Shown here piece by piece: positions 1-8,525 of a stretch of DNA of 64,000 bases. Within the stretch, counting starts at the first letter, position 1; every line of letters begins with the position of its first letter. The position numbers and the translations under genes are program-made. The notes beneath the pieces are model-generated. The model saw only the letters and a list, made by a program, of their open reading frames with translations. It was not told the origin of the DNA and did not search any database. The stretch covers positions 1 through 64,000 of the forward strand of contig NZ_JAKILD010000008.1 of assembly GCF_023283825.1 (NCBI RefSeq). Reading direction: 5' to 3'. This stretch comes from Shewanella olleyana. Its GTDB lineage: Bacteria; Pseudomonadota; Gammaproteobacteria; Enterobacterales; Shewanellaceae.

Positions 1-63
1 ACCAACAATATTGCTCAAGATGTGTTTTTAAATAAACGTCGTGAAATGCGTATAAACCAATAA
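1..63 (+). CDS. 3' end of an unidentified protein gene
   Basis: An open frame runs in from the window edge and ends at a TAA at 61-63. It encodes the last 20 residues of a protein ending in KRREMRINQ. Two hairpin terminators follow directly, which supports a real gene end. The visible part is too short to assign a family, so no function is given. Confidence 0.55.
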   Translation, partial: TNNIAQDVFLNKRREMRINQ

Positions 64-65
64 AA

Positions 66-98
66 TAAAACCCCCACTTTAAAAAAAGTGGGGGTTTG
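66..98 (+). terminator. Rho-independent terminator
   Basis: A perfect stem, CCCCCACTTT / AAAGTGGGGG, is flanked by A and T runs directly after the stop codon at 63. It ends the gene entering from the left edge. Confidence 0.8.
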
Positions 99-108
99 TC
101 ATTAATCT

Positions 109-135
109 GAAAGGAGCCTAAGGCTCCTTTTTTAT
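109..135 (+). terminator. Second tandem terminator
   Basis: AAGGAGCC / GGCTCCTT forms a tight hairpin followed by T6. It lies 12 bp after the first terminator and probably backs it up. Confidence 0.7.
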
Positions 136-252
136 ATCTTTAATTCCTCAACAACTATTTCACTAAGGACTATTGTAATTTCGTCACTTAAGGAATTGAC
201 TAAGCCTTTATTGGCATTCATTTTTATATAGCGTATTCTTTAAAGAAGCAAC

Positions 253-288
253 GCTAATACTAATGCTAATATTAATACTAATGCTAAG
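253..288. repeat. Six-copy hexamer tandem repeat (RYTAAT)
   Basis: Six consecutive hexamers (GCTAAT, ACTAAT, GCTAAT, ATTAAT, ACTAAT, GCTAAG) lie in the spacer before the small PilZ gene. It is one of several short tandem duplications beside genes in this window. Confidence 0.8.
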
Positions 289-352
289 CCCTAGACTCTA
301 GTTCTAAGCAGAAGTTATTACTCACTAGCATCAATAAGTGGATATCATATTT

Positions 353-712
353 ATGGATGAAAGAAGAAAGTTCACTCGTACTCTTTTTGCTGCAACAGCT
401 TCTGTTAACGTCGAAGATAAAACCTATCGCACGGATATTTTAGATTTGAGTATCAACGGTGCCTTAGTTTCAACACCTGAGGGACTTGAGGCAGAGGAAG
501 GACAAAACGTTGCATTAAGCTTCTTATTACCTGAATCCGATATTGTATTAAGCATGGACACTGTTCTTGTTCATAAAGAAGTAAATCATCTAGGTTTAGA
601 GTGTCAGCACATAGATCTAGACAGTATTAGTCACTTAAAGCGCATTATAGAGCTCAATATCGGTGATAATGACTTACTACAAAGAGAGCTGGGTCAGCTT
701 ATCAGCCTATAG
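353..712 (+). CDS. Small PilZ-domain protein
   Basis: This is a 119-residue single-domain PilZ protein, a fold that commonly binds cyclic-di-GMP. The N-terminus has the arginine-rich switch (DERRKFTR, residues 2-9) and then DLSING at about residues 31-36, matching the (D/N)xSxxG part of the site. It has no signal peptide or membrane segment, so it is probably cytosolic. The frame is open from a GTG at 338, but neither start has a clear ribosome binding site. The ATG at 353 is chosen because PilZ proteins usually begin just before the RRxxxR motif. Its partner cannot be read from context; a large PilZ gene lies 2.7 kb downstream. Confidence 0.85.
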   Translation: MDERRKFTRTLFAATASVNVEDKTYRTDILDLSINGALVSTPEGLEAEEGQNVALSFLLPESDIVLSMDTVLVHKEVNHLGLECQHIDLDSISHLKRIIELNIGDNDLLQRELGQLISL

Positions 713-787
713 TAGCTAGCGTAAGAAGTGAGAGATTAGCGCATTAAGCATTGCTAAATTTACTTAGTATTTAGTTCTTAATACTCA

Positions 788-1648
788 CTATAACCACCAA
801 CTTGTGTCGATAGTTGAAGTCATTGGGTAATCATCATTTTGAAGATGAATAATGTTACGTTCTGACAATCTCGCCTTCAGAATTGAGTCATTGTAATACT
901 TCAAAAACAATTCTTGAAAAGACAAATCATCAGTGGCTATATTGAGGCCTTTTTCTATTCTTGCTGCTAGCTCAGGCAAGTCTTTATTTACAAAAACATA
1001 GACTGGCAAGTTATAAACAAGGGCAATATTAGGCTCAATCATTAAATCAGGTAATTGCCCTTTTAAGCGTTGTTTCTCTTCCCAAATTTCATTAACCCCG
1101 CGAGGGAAGTAATCAAACCGTTTTGCATGTAACATCCGATATAAACTGGTTACTGTACCCACTTCTTGGGTCGGCAAATTATTATGTCTCAAGACTTCAA
1201 TATCAGCCCAATGGCTACCAAAGCCAGCAACAAACGAGTCGCCAAGGTCTTTTGTATTTGTTACTTGCTGAAACTTTTCTAAGTTGTCTTGGTGTATGAG
1301 TAATAAGCGGTATCCAAGTAAGCCTTTAAGCAACGGAATTTTAATTGGAATAAAGTTTTGCTCACGCTCTTTGCTGGATGCTAAAAAGGCAATATCGACC
1401 TCACCCTGCTCAAGCATTTTTAATCCGCGACCAGGAGTCACTTGTTCGGTGAATTGTAATTTTGTGTCAGGATAATCAGCTGCAGTTTTATCAAGTGCAA
1501 TTTTAAGCAGTTCGATATGATACTCAAATTGAAAATCGGTTTGATATAAGCGTAATACTTGTGTGGAAGTAGGCTTTGCTGAGACGTCAGCAATGAAAAG
1601 GCAAACAAAAGCAATCAATGAGGCTTTAAAACAATTGTACCGCGTCAT
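788..1648 (-). CDS. Periplasmic solute-binding-like protein (family 3 type)
   Basis: A 286-residue protein with a signal peptide (hydrophobic segment about residues 9-24, cleavage near DVSA-K). The body resembles extracellular solute-binding proteins of the amino-acid family: an early RLYQTDFQFEYHIELLKIAL segment, then LEQGEVDIAFLAS at about 75-90. Such proteins bind a ligand in the periplasm for an ABC importer or act as sensor domains. No permease or ATPase gene is adjacent, so it may be an orphan sensor or binder and no substrate can be assigned. The gene stands alone between radA and the small PilZ gene. An AAGGGTGAT ribosome binding site precedes the ATG. Confidence 0.75.
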   Translation of the reverse strand: MTRYNCFKASLIAFVCLFIADVSAKPTSTQVLRLYQTDFQFEYHIELLKIALDKTAADYPDTKLQFTEQVTPGRGLKMLEQGEVDIAFLASSKEREQNFIPIKIPLLKGLLGYRLLLIHQDNLEKFQQVTNTKDLGDSFVAGFGSHWADIEVLRHNNLPTQEVGTVTSLYRMLHAKRFDYFPRGVNEIWEEKQRLKGQLPDLMIEPNIALVYNLPVYVFVNKDLPELAARIEKGLNIATDDLSFQELFLKYYNDSILKARLSERNIIHLQNDDYPMTSTIDTSWWL

Positions 1649-1787
1649 GCTTAGTTATATCACCCTTTAAAACTTATTTTTATATTATCAACTTATGGTC
1701 ACTATTCAGATAAAGTGTCAAAAGTAGCTAGAAATTATTAAACTCTCAGGCTAAGAATTACAACAAGCGCATAATATCTTTTTTGGG

Positions 1788-1822
1788 ATACACTTGCCTA
1801 GTAATAATTTAAACAAGTGTAT
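1788..1822. repeat. 9-bp inverted repeat, 17-bp loop
   Basis: ATACACTTG at 1788-1796 and its exact complement CAAGTGTAT at 1814-1822 lie between radA and the solute-binding-like gene. No T run follows either arm, so it is not a classical terminator. It could be an operator or an RNA hairpin. Confidence 0.6.
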
Positions 1823-1884
1823 GATCGTAGCAGATGAATGCCTCAACGCTACAGACTTCTTAAGCTAGTCTTTCCAAAAACGGA

Positions 1885-3258
1885 CTAATTAATCAATTCT
1901 AGTAACTCATGAATTGTTTTAATAGGATGAATTTTCGCCCCTAACCCTTCCATAGATTTATGGTAGTTTCGGTGTGGTATGTACACTTCAGTAAAGCCGT
2001 GTTGTACAGCTTCTTTAACTCTTGGCACCCCACTATCAATCGGCCTAACATCTCCATTTAGGCTAAGCTCTCCCATAATACAAGTCGTTCGAGGAACCAC
2101 AAAATCATTCAAACTACTTAATAGTGCTGTAACCAAAGCCAGATCAATGCACGTTTCAGACTCATCAATTTTAAGACCACCCACTAAATTAAAGTAGGTG
2201 TCGTGAAATATCTTAGTACGAGTATGCTTACGAAGGACTCCTGTCAGCATTTTAATCCGATTCATATTAAGGCCGACACACACTCGCTGAGGAAACTCTC
2301 CCTCGGTTTCAGTCGTCAAACATTGAATTTCAAGTAATAAATTACGGTTACCTTTGCGAATGCAAGTAATTGCAGCGCCAGGAGACTCAGTGGTAGAACC
2401 AGAGAGGAAAATTTCACTTGGGTTATCGACACTTATCATGCCGCGCTCAGTCATTTTAAAGATACCCACGGTATCTACATCACCAAAACGGTTTTTGTTG
2501 GCTCTTAATGTTCTTATTTGACCATCGTTACATTCAATATGGGTTAAACAATCCACAATATGGATCAAGGTTTGCGGGCCCGCGGTTTCATTATTTTTGT
2601 TTACATGAGCGACCAAAAACATGGTCACGTTGTTTTGTTTACAATACTGAGTTAATGCTTGGGCACTGCTTTTGACTTGAGAAGGCGAACCTGGACTACC
2701 ATTAGCTAAATCAGATACTACGGCCTGAATTGAGTCGATAACAGCAAACTTAATTTTCTTGGCATCAAGCTCAGCAATAATGGCTTCTACATTCGTTTCA
2801 GCCATTAAATATAAGTTGTCTTCATTGTAATTGAGCTTTAAGCGGTTCACACGGTTTTTAAACTGAGATAAGGACTCTTCAGCAGTACAGTAGAGTGACG
2901 GCATGTCTTGCGACATACGGGCAATTAAATCAGACAACAAGGTAGTTTTACCTGCGCCAGGATCACCCGAAATGATGTTCACCGAACCTGTGGTCAGCCC
3001 ACCGCATAACACTCTATCCAGCTCACCAATACCAGTGAGGTGCTTTTGCGCTTCGAACTCTTCAACATCGCCAAGTTTTTTAGAGCCGCCGCCAACAGAG
3101 CCGGCATAACCAGCAACGGATGCAGTTGAAGATTTTACCGCAGCAATACGGACTTCAGAGATCGTATTCCATTCTTGGCAGGCACTACATTGCCCTTGCC
3201 AGCGAGGAAAATCTTGTCCACATTCATTACACACAAACGCTGTTTTATTCTTTGCCAT
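1885..3258 (-). CDS. radA: DNA repair protein RadA
   Basis: RadA is a RecA-like ATPase that helps process branched recombination intermediates. All four family parts are visible in 457 residues: a four-cysteine zinc finger (C10, C13, C24, C27), Walker A GDPGAGKTT at about 98-106, the RadA signature KNRFG at 254-258, and a C-terminal Lon-protease-like domain. The length is typical. In E. coli radA follows serB directly; here serB lies about 4.2 kb away, with the large PilZ gene and a hydrolase between. Transcription is probably monocistronic, divergent from the large PilZ gene. Confidence 0.97.
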   Translation of the reverse strand: MAKNKTAFVCNECGQDFPRWQGQCSACQEWNTISEVRIAAVKSSTASVAGYAGSVGGGSKKLGDVEEFEAQKHLTGIGELDRVLCGGLTTGSVNIISGDPGAGKTTLLSDLIARMSQDMPSLYCTAEESLSQFKNRVNRLKLNYNEDNLYLMAETNVEAIIAELDAKKIKFAVIDSIQAVVSDLANGSPGSPSQVKSSAQALTQYCKQNNVTMFLVAHVNKNNETAGPQTLIHIVDCLTHIECNDGQIRTLRANKNRFGDVDTVGIFKMTERGMISVDNPSEIFLSGSTTESPGAAITCIRKGNRNLLLEIQCLTTETEGEFPQRVCVGLNMNRIKMLTGVLRKHTRTKIFHDTYFNLVGGLKIDESETCIDLALVTALLSSLNDFVVPRTTCIMGELSLNGDVRPIDSGVPRVKEAVQHGFTEVYIPHRNYHKSMEGLGAKIHPIKTIHELLELIN

Positions 3259-3468
3259 GCTTCACTGTCATTAAGTTAAACGCTATTGACGAATAAATGA
3301 TTAATAATTATTCGGCTTGCATTATTATTGTATTTAAATTGTTATATTACTTGCTTTAACAGACACATAAATTAAATTTGTATAAAGTAAGTATGTCGTG
3401 AGCCGATAAGATTACCAGTCAGGCTTATAATTAGCACCTTGTTATCGCACCAAAACTGAAAAGAACCA

Positions 3469-5859
3469 ATGAGCATAGAAGACCATAGTCAGCTGATAGA
3501 ACAACTCAAGCCGCTACTGATGGAGCCAGACTTTAAAGATGTCTTTGAAAAACTGACTGTCGACGAATCTAATTCGACTCGATTTCTTCTCAAAATGGAG
3601 CTTAACCGCCTTTCAGCAATATGCACCCGTATTATTGATTTACGTGATAAAACAGAGCTAGAGTGCGAAGAAGTTAACATAGCCAAACAACGCCACTTCC
3701 TTGATGAACCGTCAAAAACGTCATTAGCTCAAGCACTGCAGCTCTTTCGCAATAAATACACCATTGGTGTTTATGAGCATGTACTCAATGAGCATCGACA
3801 GCGAAAAGATAAATTACGTAAAAATAAACAAGAACCCGTAATAGAGACATCAGAGTTAATCGTACCTGGTGTAGTCATGGGCAGTTACTTTCATCGTAGT
3901 GAAGAGCGAATGAATTACTCCATTCGCATCTCTGCTTCACAAAATGGCGGCGCAGAAGTAATTGGCGCAAGCCTTGACCTTTCTGTCGGGGGAGCAAGAG
4001 TCCGCCTTCCTGCTAAACACCGTTTTGAACAAGATAAACCACTACGAGTGAAGTTATTAGAACTTAACGAAGAATTCTTTTTTGAGGACTTACAGAACGG
4101 GGTTGATTATCAAATAGTTGATATTCAGACTAAAGATGATAATGCCATTATGCGCCTGCGCAGACTTGGAGATAGCGTTGAACTTGATAAAGTGCTCACC
4201 CAACTGATCCGAGGCTATAAGTTTCGCTATAAAGTCGATGTAAACGATGTCATCGTTAATGCCACAGGTTTAGGCTTTGAACGTCATTATTTGCCGATGC
4301 TAGCCCATATGCCTTTGTATATATCGGTTGCAGACGGTAAACCTTTCATCAGTCATCAATTATTAAGCCGTGGCAATCAACCTATATTGCAATATTTTAT
4401 TGACGAGAAAGAAGTTAACCAGCTTCCTAGTATGTTAACCAACAATCGCTTAGTTAACCTTATCAAGTATCCCAATGAAGCGGATCATGGTTTATTTTTT
4501 TGTTTTACCCATCAAGCTAAAGGCGTAACTCAGTATTTCTCTGCCTCACTCCATGAGCTAAAACAAAACAATGCGATGCAGTTGTTTTTTGGCTTTGGCG
4601 CAGCAAAAACCAGTTGGCGAATTTTTAAAGTGAGCCAACAAAAAGTGAATCACAAATTAAATTACAAAACCTCGACACTTCCTGGTGATGAAGACCAATA
4701 CTCAGCACTAACTGAACAGCAGTTAGCGAGGTTCAGTTATATTTTGCAGCTCATCGATCTAACAAATGAAGATGTAAGACCTAACTACCGCGCTTGGTTC
4801 AATGAAGGCGATAACGTCAATGAACTAAAGCTCTTTAATCAAGCAAAGCTTAAGAAAAATATCATTAAACGTCTATCAATGCCCTTTAGTGAACGAAGAA
4901 GAGAGGCTCGTTTCGCTTTTAAAACCATCATTGAAATAGAGCAAGCAGGAAAAAAAAGCCGCGGTATTTCACATGATATTTCAACTCGTGGTATGCAATT
5001 TACTCTTGAGGATCACACTAAGTTCACCTCCCCTGCAGAAGTGAGTTTAAGCTTTCCAAAGCTACAAGCTATTGCAGGTAAAACTGAACTTAAAAAGCTT
5101 CCTTATCAACTCATTAGAAGCCGAAATAATCACCAAACATTGCATTTATCTGCCATCGTTGGTCATGAACCTCATACTGGGGTCGAATTTATCAATAAGC
5201 TGATCAACCATAACCGAGACAAATTTGAGCAGTTATCTGATGACGAGGGCGAGCTTAAAGAGTTAGCAGACGGGATGAAGAACTTACTACTAAGACAGTT
5301 AGTTGGTGTACCCTATTTTGTTGAAAAAACCAAAAAATCAGCGCAACTTGCCTGTATTGGGGTAGGTACTAAAACAGATGAGATTAGTCATTTGTTTGCA
5401 GCAGGCTCTACTAAACCTCTCAACTTTAACCTAACGCCATTATTTGACGAAGCTCAGTTTAAACAGCTCATCATCGACCCTATACGCAATATGAAATCCA
5501 TTGATGGCGCGCAATACTTTGAAGTGTTTATGCAAATATCACGGCAAGGAAGAGGCGCAATAAATATCCAAACTCAATTAATGAATGAATTTAATAGCCG
5601 TACTGCACAAATAAAGTTTATTAGCCATGCCCAAGCTGTTGGCCGTTTTATGGCACTAAGAGTTTATTTTGGTGCGACAGAAAAGCCTGATATGAGCTAT
5701 ATACGCCGAGAAATGGAATACATTACGATTCATGCAAGTCATCGAGCAAAACAACTTGAAGAGCGATTATGGCAGATTATCGGCAGCGGAGAGTTACTGG
5801 ATATTACCGCCGAAGTGGAAGTCAGGTTTCCTGAGCTTCACATTAATACTTCTGCCTAA
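3469..5859 (+). CDS. Large protein with two PilZ domains
   Basis: A 796-residue soluble protein with no obvious membrane segment. Two PilZ signatures are visible. The first has HRSEERMNYSIR (about 142-153) and DLSVGGARV (about 168-176). The second has SERRREARFAFK (about 473-484) and DISTRGMQ (about 502-509). Both carry the arginine motif and the (D/N)xSxxG motif expected of cyclic-di-GMP binders. The rest, including an N-terminal helical region of about 120 residues, is not recognised. Tandem PilZ domains may bind the ligand cooperatively or form the arms of a scaffold, but this is inference. The gene is divergent from radA and transcribed alone. It differs greatly in size from the 119-residue PilZ protein upstream. 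Confidence 0.85.
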   Translation: MSIEDHSQLIEQLKPLLMEPDFKDVFEKLTVDESNSTRFLLKMELNRLSAICTRIIDLRDKTELECEEVNIAKQRHFLDEPSKTSLAQALQLFRNKYTIGVYEHVLNEHRQRKDKLRKNKQEPVIETSELIVPGVVMGSYFHRSEERMNYSIRISASQNGGAEVIGASLDLSVGGARVRLPAKHRFEQDKPLRVKLLELNEEFFFEDLQNGVDYQIVDIQTKDDNAIMRLRRLGDSVELDKVLTQLIRGYKFRYKVDVNDVIVNATGLGFERHYLPMLAHMPLYISVADGKPFISHQLLSRGNQPILQYFIDEKEVNQLPSMLTNNRLVNLIKYPNEADHGLFFCFTHQAKGVTQYFSASLHELKQNNAMQLFFGFGAAKTSWRIFKVSQQKVNHKLNYKTSTLPGDEDQYSALTEQQLARFSYILQLIDLTNEDVRPNYRAWFNEGDNVNELKLFNQAKLKKNIIKRLSMPFSERRREARFAFKTIIEIEQAGKKSRGISHDISTRGMQFTLEDHTKFTSPAEVSLSFPKLQAIAGKTELKKLPYQLIRSRNNHQTLHLSAIVGHEPHTGVEFINKLINHNRDKFEQLSDDEGELKELADGMKNLLLRQLVGVPYFVEKTKKSAQLACIGVGTKTDEISHLFAAGSTKPLNFNLTPLFDEAQFKQLIIDPIRNMKSIDGAQYFEVFMQISRQGRGAINIQTQLMNEFNSRTAQIKFISHAQAVGRFMALRVYFGATEKPDMSYIRREMEYITIHASHRAKQLEERLWQIIGSGELLDITAEVEVRFPELHINTSA

Positions 5860-5897
5860 ACTTCATAATGATACTTTGGCTTAAACTTCATAATGAT
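5857..5897. repeat. 25-bp tandem duplication spanning a stop codon
   Basis: TAAACTTCATAATGAT begins at the stop codon (5857) and recurs at 5882, giving 1.6 copies of a 25-bp unit. The first copy includes the TAA that ends the large PilZ gene. Confidence 0.85.
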
Positions 5898-6034
5898 TTT
5901 TAGATCTAAATAGTTAGAAATAGAAGCTTAGAAACTAAGCACTAAAGCACTTCGAACAGTCATTAAGCCTTCGAAGGCGTTCTATTTTGAAGGATTTTGA
6001 AGGCATTAAAACGTCAGCTGTCAATTGACTTGAG

Positions 6035-6937
6035 TTAAAAGCGGTTGTACCAATCACTTACCAATGGAAAATGATCTGTCACAGCTAATTTGTCAGTTAG
6101 CATTCCAGCATGAGTGTAATCGCGTTTAAAGCCTTTGCGTTTAGCCAGTAATGTATATTCAGCATCTTTCAAACAACACTCACTCATCATATCTTTCACA
6201 TCAGATGGGTTACCGAGTACAAAATCTTTCTTACCTGCAATAAACCAGCTTTTAGGCCAATCGACATTTTGCACAGCTTCGGAGTAATTAAACTTATCAT
6301 CCGCATCTATCCAGTCGCCTCTGATCCAATCAATGGTCTGTAGCAGCGATAAACGACTTTCATTATCCATTCCTAAACGATATTTATCTGCAGCCAAGTA
6401 ACCTTGATATTTGCTCATCAATGGCGCAAGTCTATTCCAAAATAAATCCACCATCATCGTTTTACGAAATGATTTCACTTTAATCGTTCTTTTACTGCCG
6501 AAAGTAACGAACGAAGCGACCTGATGACGTAAATGAGCCAGACGGATATAGCTACTTGCCATCAAGACGCCTCCCCATGAGTGAGCGCACCAATGTACCT
6601 TTTCAGCGTTAGTGTGATTCAATACAAACTCATGGGCTAAAGGGAGTTGCTCGAGGATAACTTCTGTTTGTCCCATCTGATAATCAGCACCAATTAATGG
6701 CTCGCTTGTGCCTCTTCCTGCAGTGTCTAACACATAAACATCATATCCCTGCTCTGCTAAATAGCAGCCTAAGCCTCTCCCTGAAGGGCTATAAAACACC
6801 CGGCCATTAGACATTGCACCATGAAGCATCAAAATAGGTGCACGAACGATATTTTCGGTATTTGATAAAGTCTGCGCTTTAATATGACGAAGATGAAGCT
6901 TCCCGTCTCGATAAGGAAGGTAATGAGATTGCTGCAT
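6035..6937 (-). CDS. Alpha/beta-hydrolase fold protein
   Basis: A 300-residue alpha/beta hydrolase. LMLHGAMSNGRVF (about 36-48) is the oxyanion-hole strand, and YDVYVLDTAGRGTSEP follows at about 65-80. The nucleophile elbow is AHSWGG with Ser120, and THAGMLT near residue 276 supplies the likely catalytic His. The family includes esterases, lipases and acyltransferases; no substrate can be inferred. There is no signal peptide, so it is probably cytosolic. It lies alone between the large PilZ gene (convergent) and the palindromic element upstream of it, and a GGATA ribosome binding site precedes the start. Confidence 0.82.
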   Translation of the reverse strand: MQQSHYLPYRDGKLHLRHIKAQTLSNTENIVRAPILMLHGAMSNGRVFYSPSGRGLGCYLAEQGYDVYVLDTAGRGTSEPLIGADYQMGQTEVILEQLPLAHEFVLNHTNAEKVHWCAHSWGGVLMASSYIRLAHLRHQVASFVTFGSKRTIKVKSFRKTMMVDLFWNRLAPLMSKYQGYLAADKYRLGMDNESRLSLLQTIDWIRGDWIDADDKFNYSEAVQNVDWPKSWFIAGKKDFVLGNPSDVKDMMSECCLKDAEYTLLAKRKGFKRDYTHAGMLTDKLAVTDHFPLVSDWYNRF

Positions 6938-7134
6938 AAAAATTTGGCTATATCCGACATCATGAATATAACCACGTTAAACACAGCGTGTGTTAATTTC
7001 AAGTTAATTAGAGTAAAAAATCTAATGATAAGTAATTTCTACTCAACAAGTTGTATAAACTAATAAGCACGACAACTTACCTGTTTAACCAATAATAAAT
7101 CACTATAACCGTTTAAAAATGGTTTCAATTACTT

Positions 7135-7410
7135 GGGCGTGTTGATCTTTGCTGGTTAAATTTTGTTCGAGATAAAAGTGTTTTAATTGAGGCGGGTGGA
7201 TTGATGCCTAGTCATCTAAGCACTTCTTTTTAAAAAGAAGCATCCAACAAAGATTAAAACACTTTTAGCCGAACCCTTTGGGCAACGTTTGTTGGCCATT
7301 TTTACTGCGTTATCGACTTTTTATGTAGAATAACTACACCATAAAGTCTCTGCCTTGTATAAATGGCCAACAATTCGCTGCAAAAACAACCTTAAAGGAT
7401 CAACACGCCC
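7135..7410. mobile_element. MITE-like palindromic element, copy 1
   Basis: A 276-bp element bounded by a perfect 13-bp terminal inverted repeat (GGGCGTGTTGATC / GATCAACACGCCC). Inside are two long hairpin arms. Arm 1 (about 7165-7272) pairs AAAAGTGTTTTAAT with ATTAAAACACTTTT. Arm 2 (7294-7368) pairs GGCCATTT with AAATGGCC and contains CGACTTTTTATG...CATAAAGTC. The whole can fold as a three-way junction. It has no coding capacity. A diverged second copy lies at 47362-47625. It fills most of the 513-bp gap between the hydrolase gene and serB, just downstream of serB. Confidence 0.85.
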
Positions 7411-7451
7411 TTACCACTTACAATCTTTCGCAGAGTTTATTAGGCTTAAAA

Positions 7452-8447
7452 CTAGCCTTGTAAATAAAACACCAAACAACGTAAATCAAGCTTTTGAATA
7501 CTCGCATCCGCAGCAGCAAGTAACTTAGGTTTTGCATGAAAAGCAATGCCAAAGTCAGCAGCTTTGACCATAGGAATATCATTAGCCCCATCACCTATTG
7601 CCATACGTTGACCTATTGCAATTTGCCAAGCGGCACTACTTTTATCGATAACATCGGCTTTGTATTGTGCATCAACAACTTCGCCAGTGACTTCACCCGT
7701 TAACTTACCATCATCTATCACAAGCTCATTGGCATAAGCAGCATCAAGCTTTAAAAGGTCTTTTAAATGCCCCACAAACGGAGTGAAGCCGCCAGACGCT
7801 AGCACTAACTTCCAATCGTTTGGTTTAAGCTCTGCCACTAGGCTTTCAAGTCCAGGCATTAAAGGTAATTTCTCGCATAAGCTGTCAATTATATCTTCAT
7901 TTGCACCAGCTAATTTGCTCACACGTAAACGAAGGCTTTCTTCGAAATCAAGTTCACCTTGCATAGCTCTTTCAGTGACTTCAGACACAGCCTCACCCAC
8001 GCCAGCCATCGCAGCTAACTCATCAATACATTCAATTTGAATAGCCGTCGAATCCATATCCATCACCAGTAAACCTGGCTTAAAAAAGCTTGGTAAGGCT
8101 TGGGTCACTTCCAATAGTTCTGCATCGATGTCTTTAGGGAATAGCTCAATAAAATCACCTAATCTTGTTGAAGATGCGATTTCCATCCCTTTTAAATCGT
8201 TATGTCGCATTAATACTGCAATTGAACAATCTTGCTCTAAACCTTCAAACCACTGACTAATACTATCAAATGCCGACTCATCAAATATCACCCTAAATCG
8301 ATGCGGCTGTTTAACTTGAATATTATTAATAAACTCATCTTCAAAATAACGAGTAAGGGTATTAGAACCAGAAGTAAAAGACGCATCAAACCCTGAGAAT
8401 AACCATGTTAAAGCTTGTTTATTTTTCTGACTTTCCATCGACTGCAT
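7452..8447 (-). CDS. serB: Phosphoserine phosphatase SerB
   Basis: SerB carries out the last step of serine synthesis, phosphoserine to serine plus phosphate. This 331-residue HAD-superfamily enzyme has the catalytic DMDST at about 130-134, where the first Asp is the phosphorylated nucleophile. LASGGFTPF (motif II) and GDGANDIPM (motif III) follow. The N-terminal 120 residues are the regulatory-type extension usual for gammaproteobacterial SerB. The start is uncertain: ATGs at 8447 and 8438 share one GGGGA at poor spacing. It is divergent from smp, as in E. coli. Confidence 0.95.
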   Translation of the reverse strand: MQSMESQKNKQALTWLFSGFDASFTSGSNTLTRYFEDEFINNIQVKQPHRFRVIFDESAFDSISQWFEGLEQDCSIAVLMRHNDLKGMEIASSTRLGDFIELFPKDIDAELLEVTQALPSFFKPGLLVMDMDSTAIQIECIDELAAMAGVGEAVSEVTERAMQGELDFEESLRLRVSKLAGANEDIIDSLCEKLPLMPGLESLVAELKPNDWKLVLASGGFTPFVGHLKDLLKLDAAYANELVIDDGKLTGEVTGEVVDAQYKADVIDKSSAAWQIAIGQRMAIGDGANDIPMVKAADFGIAFHAKPKLLAAADASIQKLDLRCLVFYLQG

Positions 8448-8525
8448 TTCCCCAATGATTGCGACTATCTACTATGATTTATTTCGATTAGTATTAATTA
8501 AATAGAAAAAATACCAAGGATTAAA

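Noticed and set aside
7135..7410. Target-site duplication for the palindromic element
   Set aside because: TTAC occurs two bases outside the left end and directly outside the right end of copy 1, but copy 2 shows TTAC and TTAT; two copies are too few to claim a duplication.
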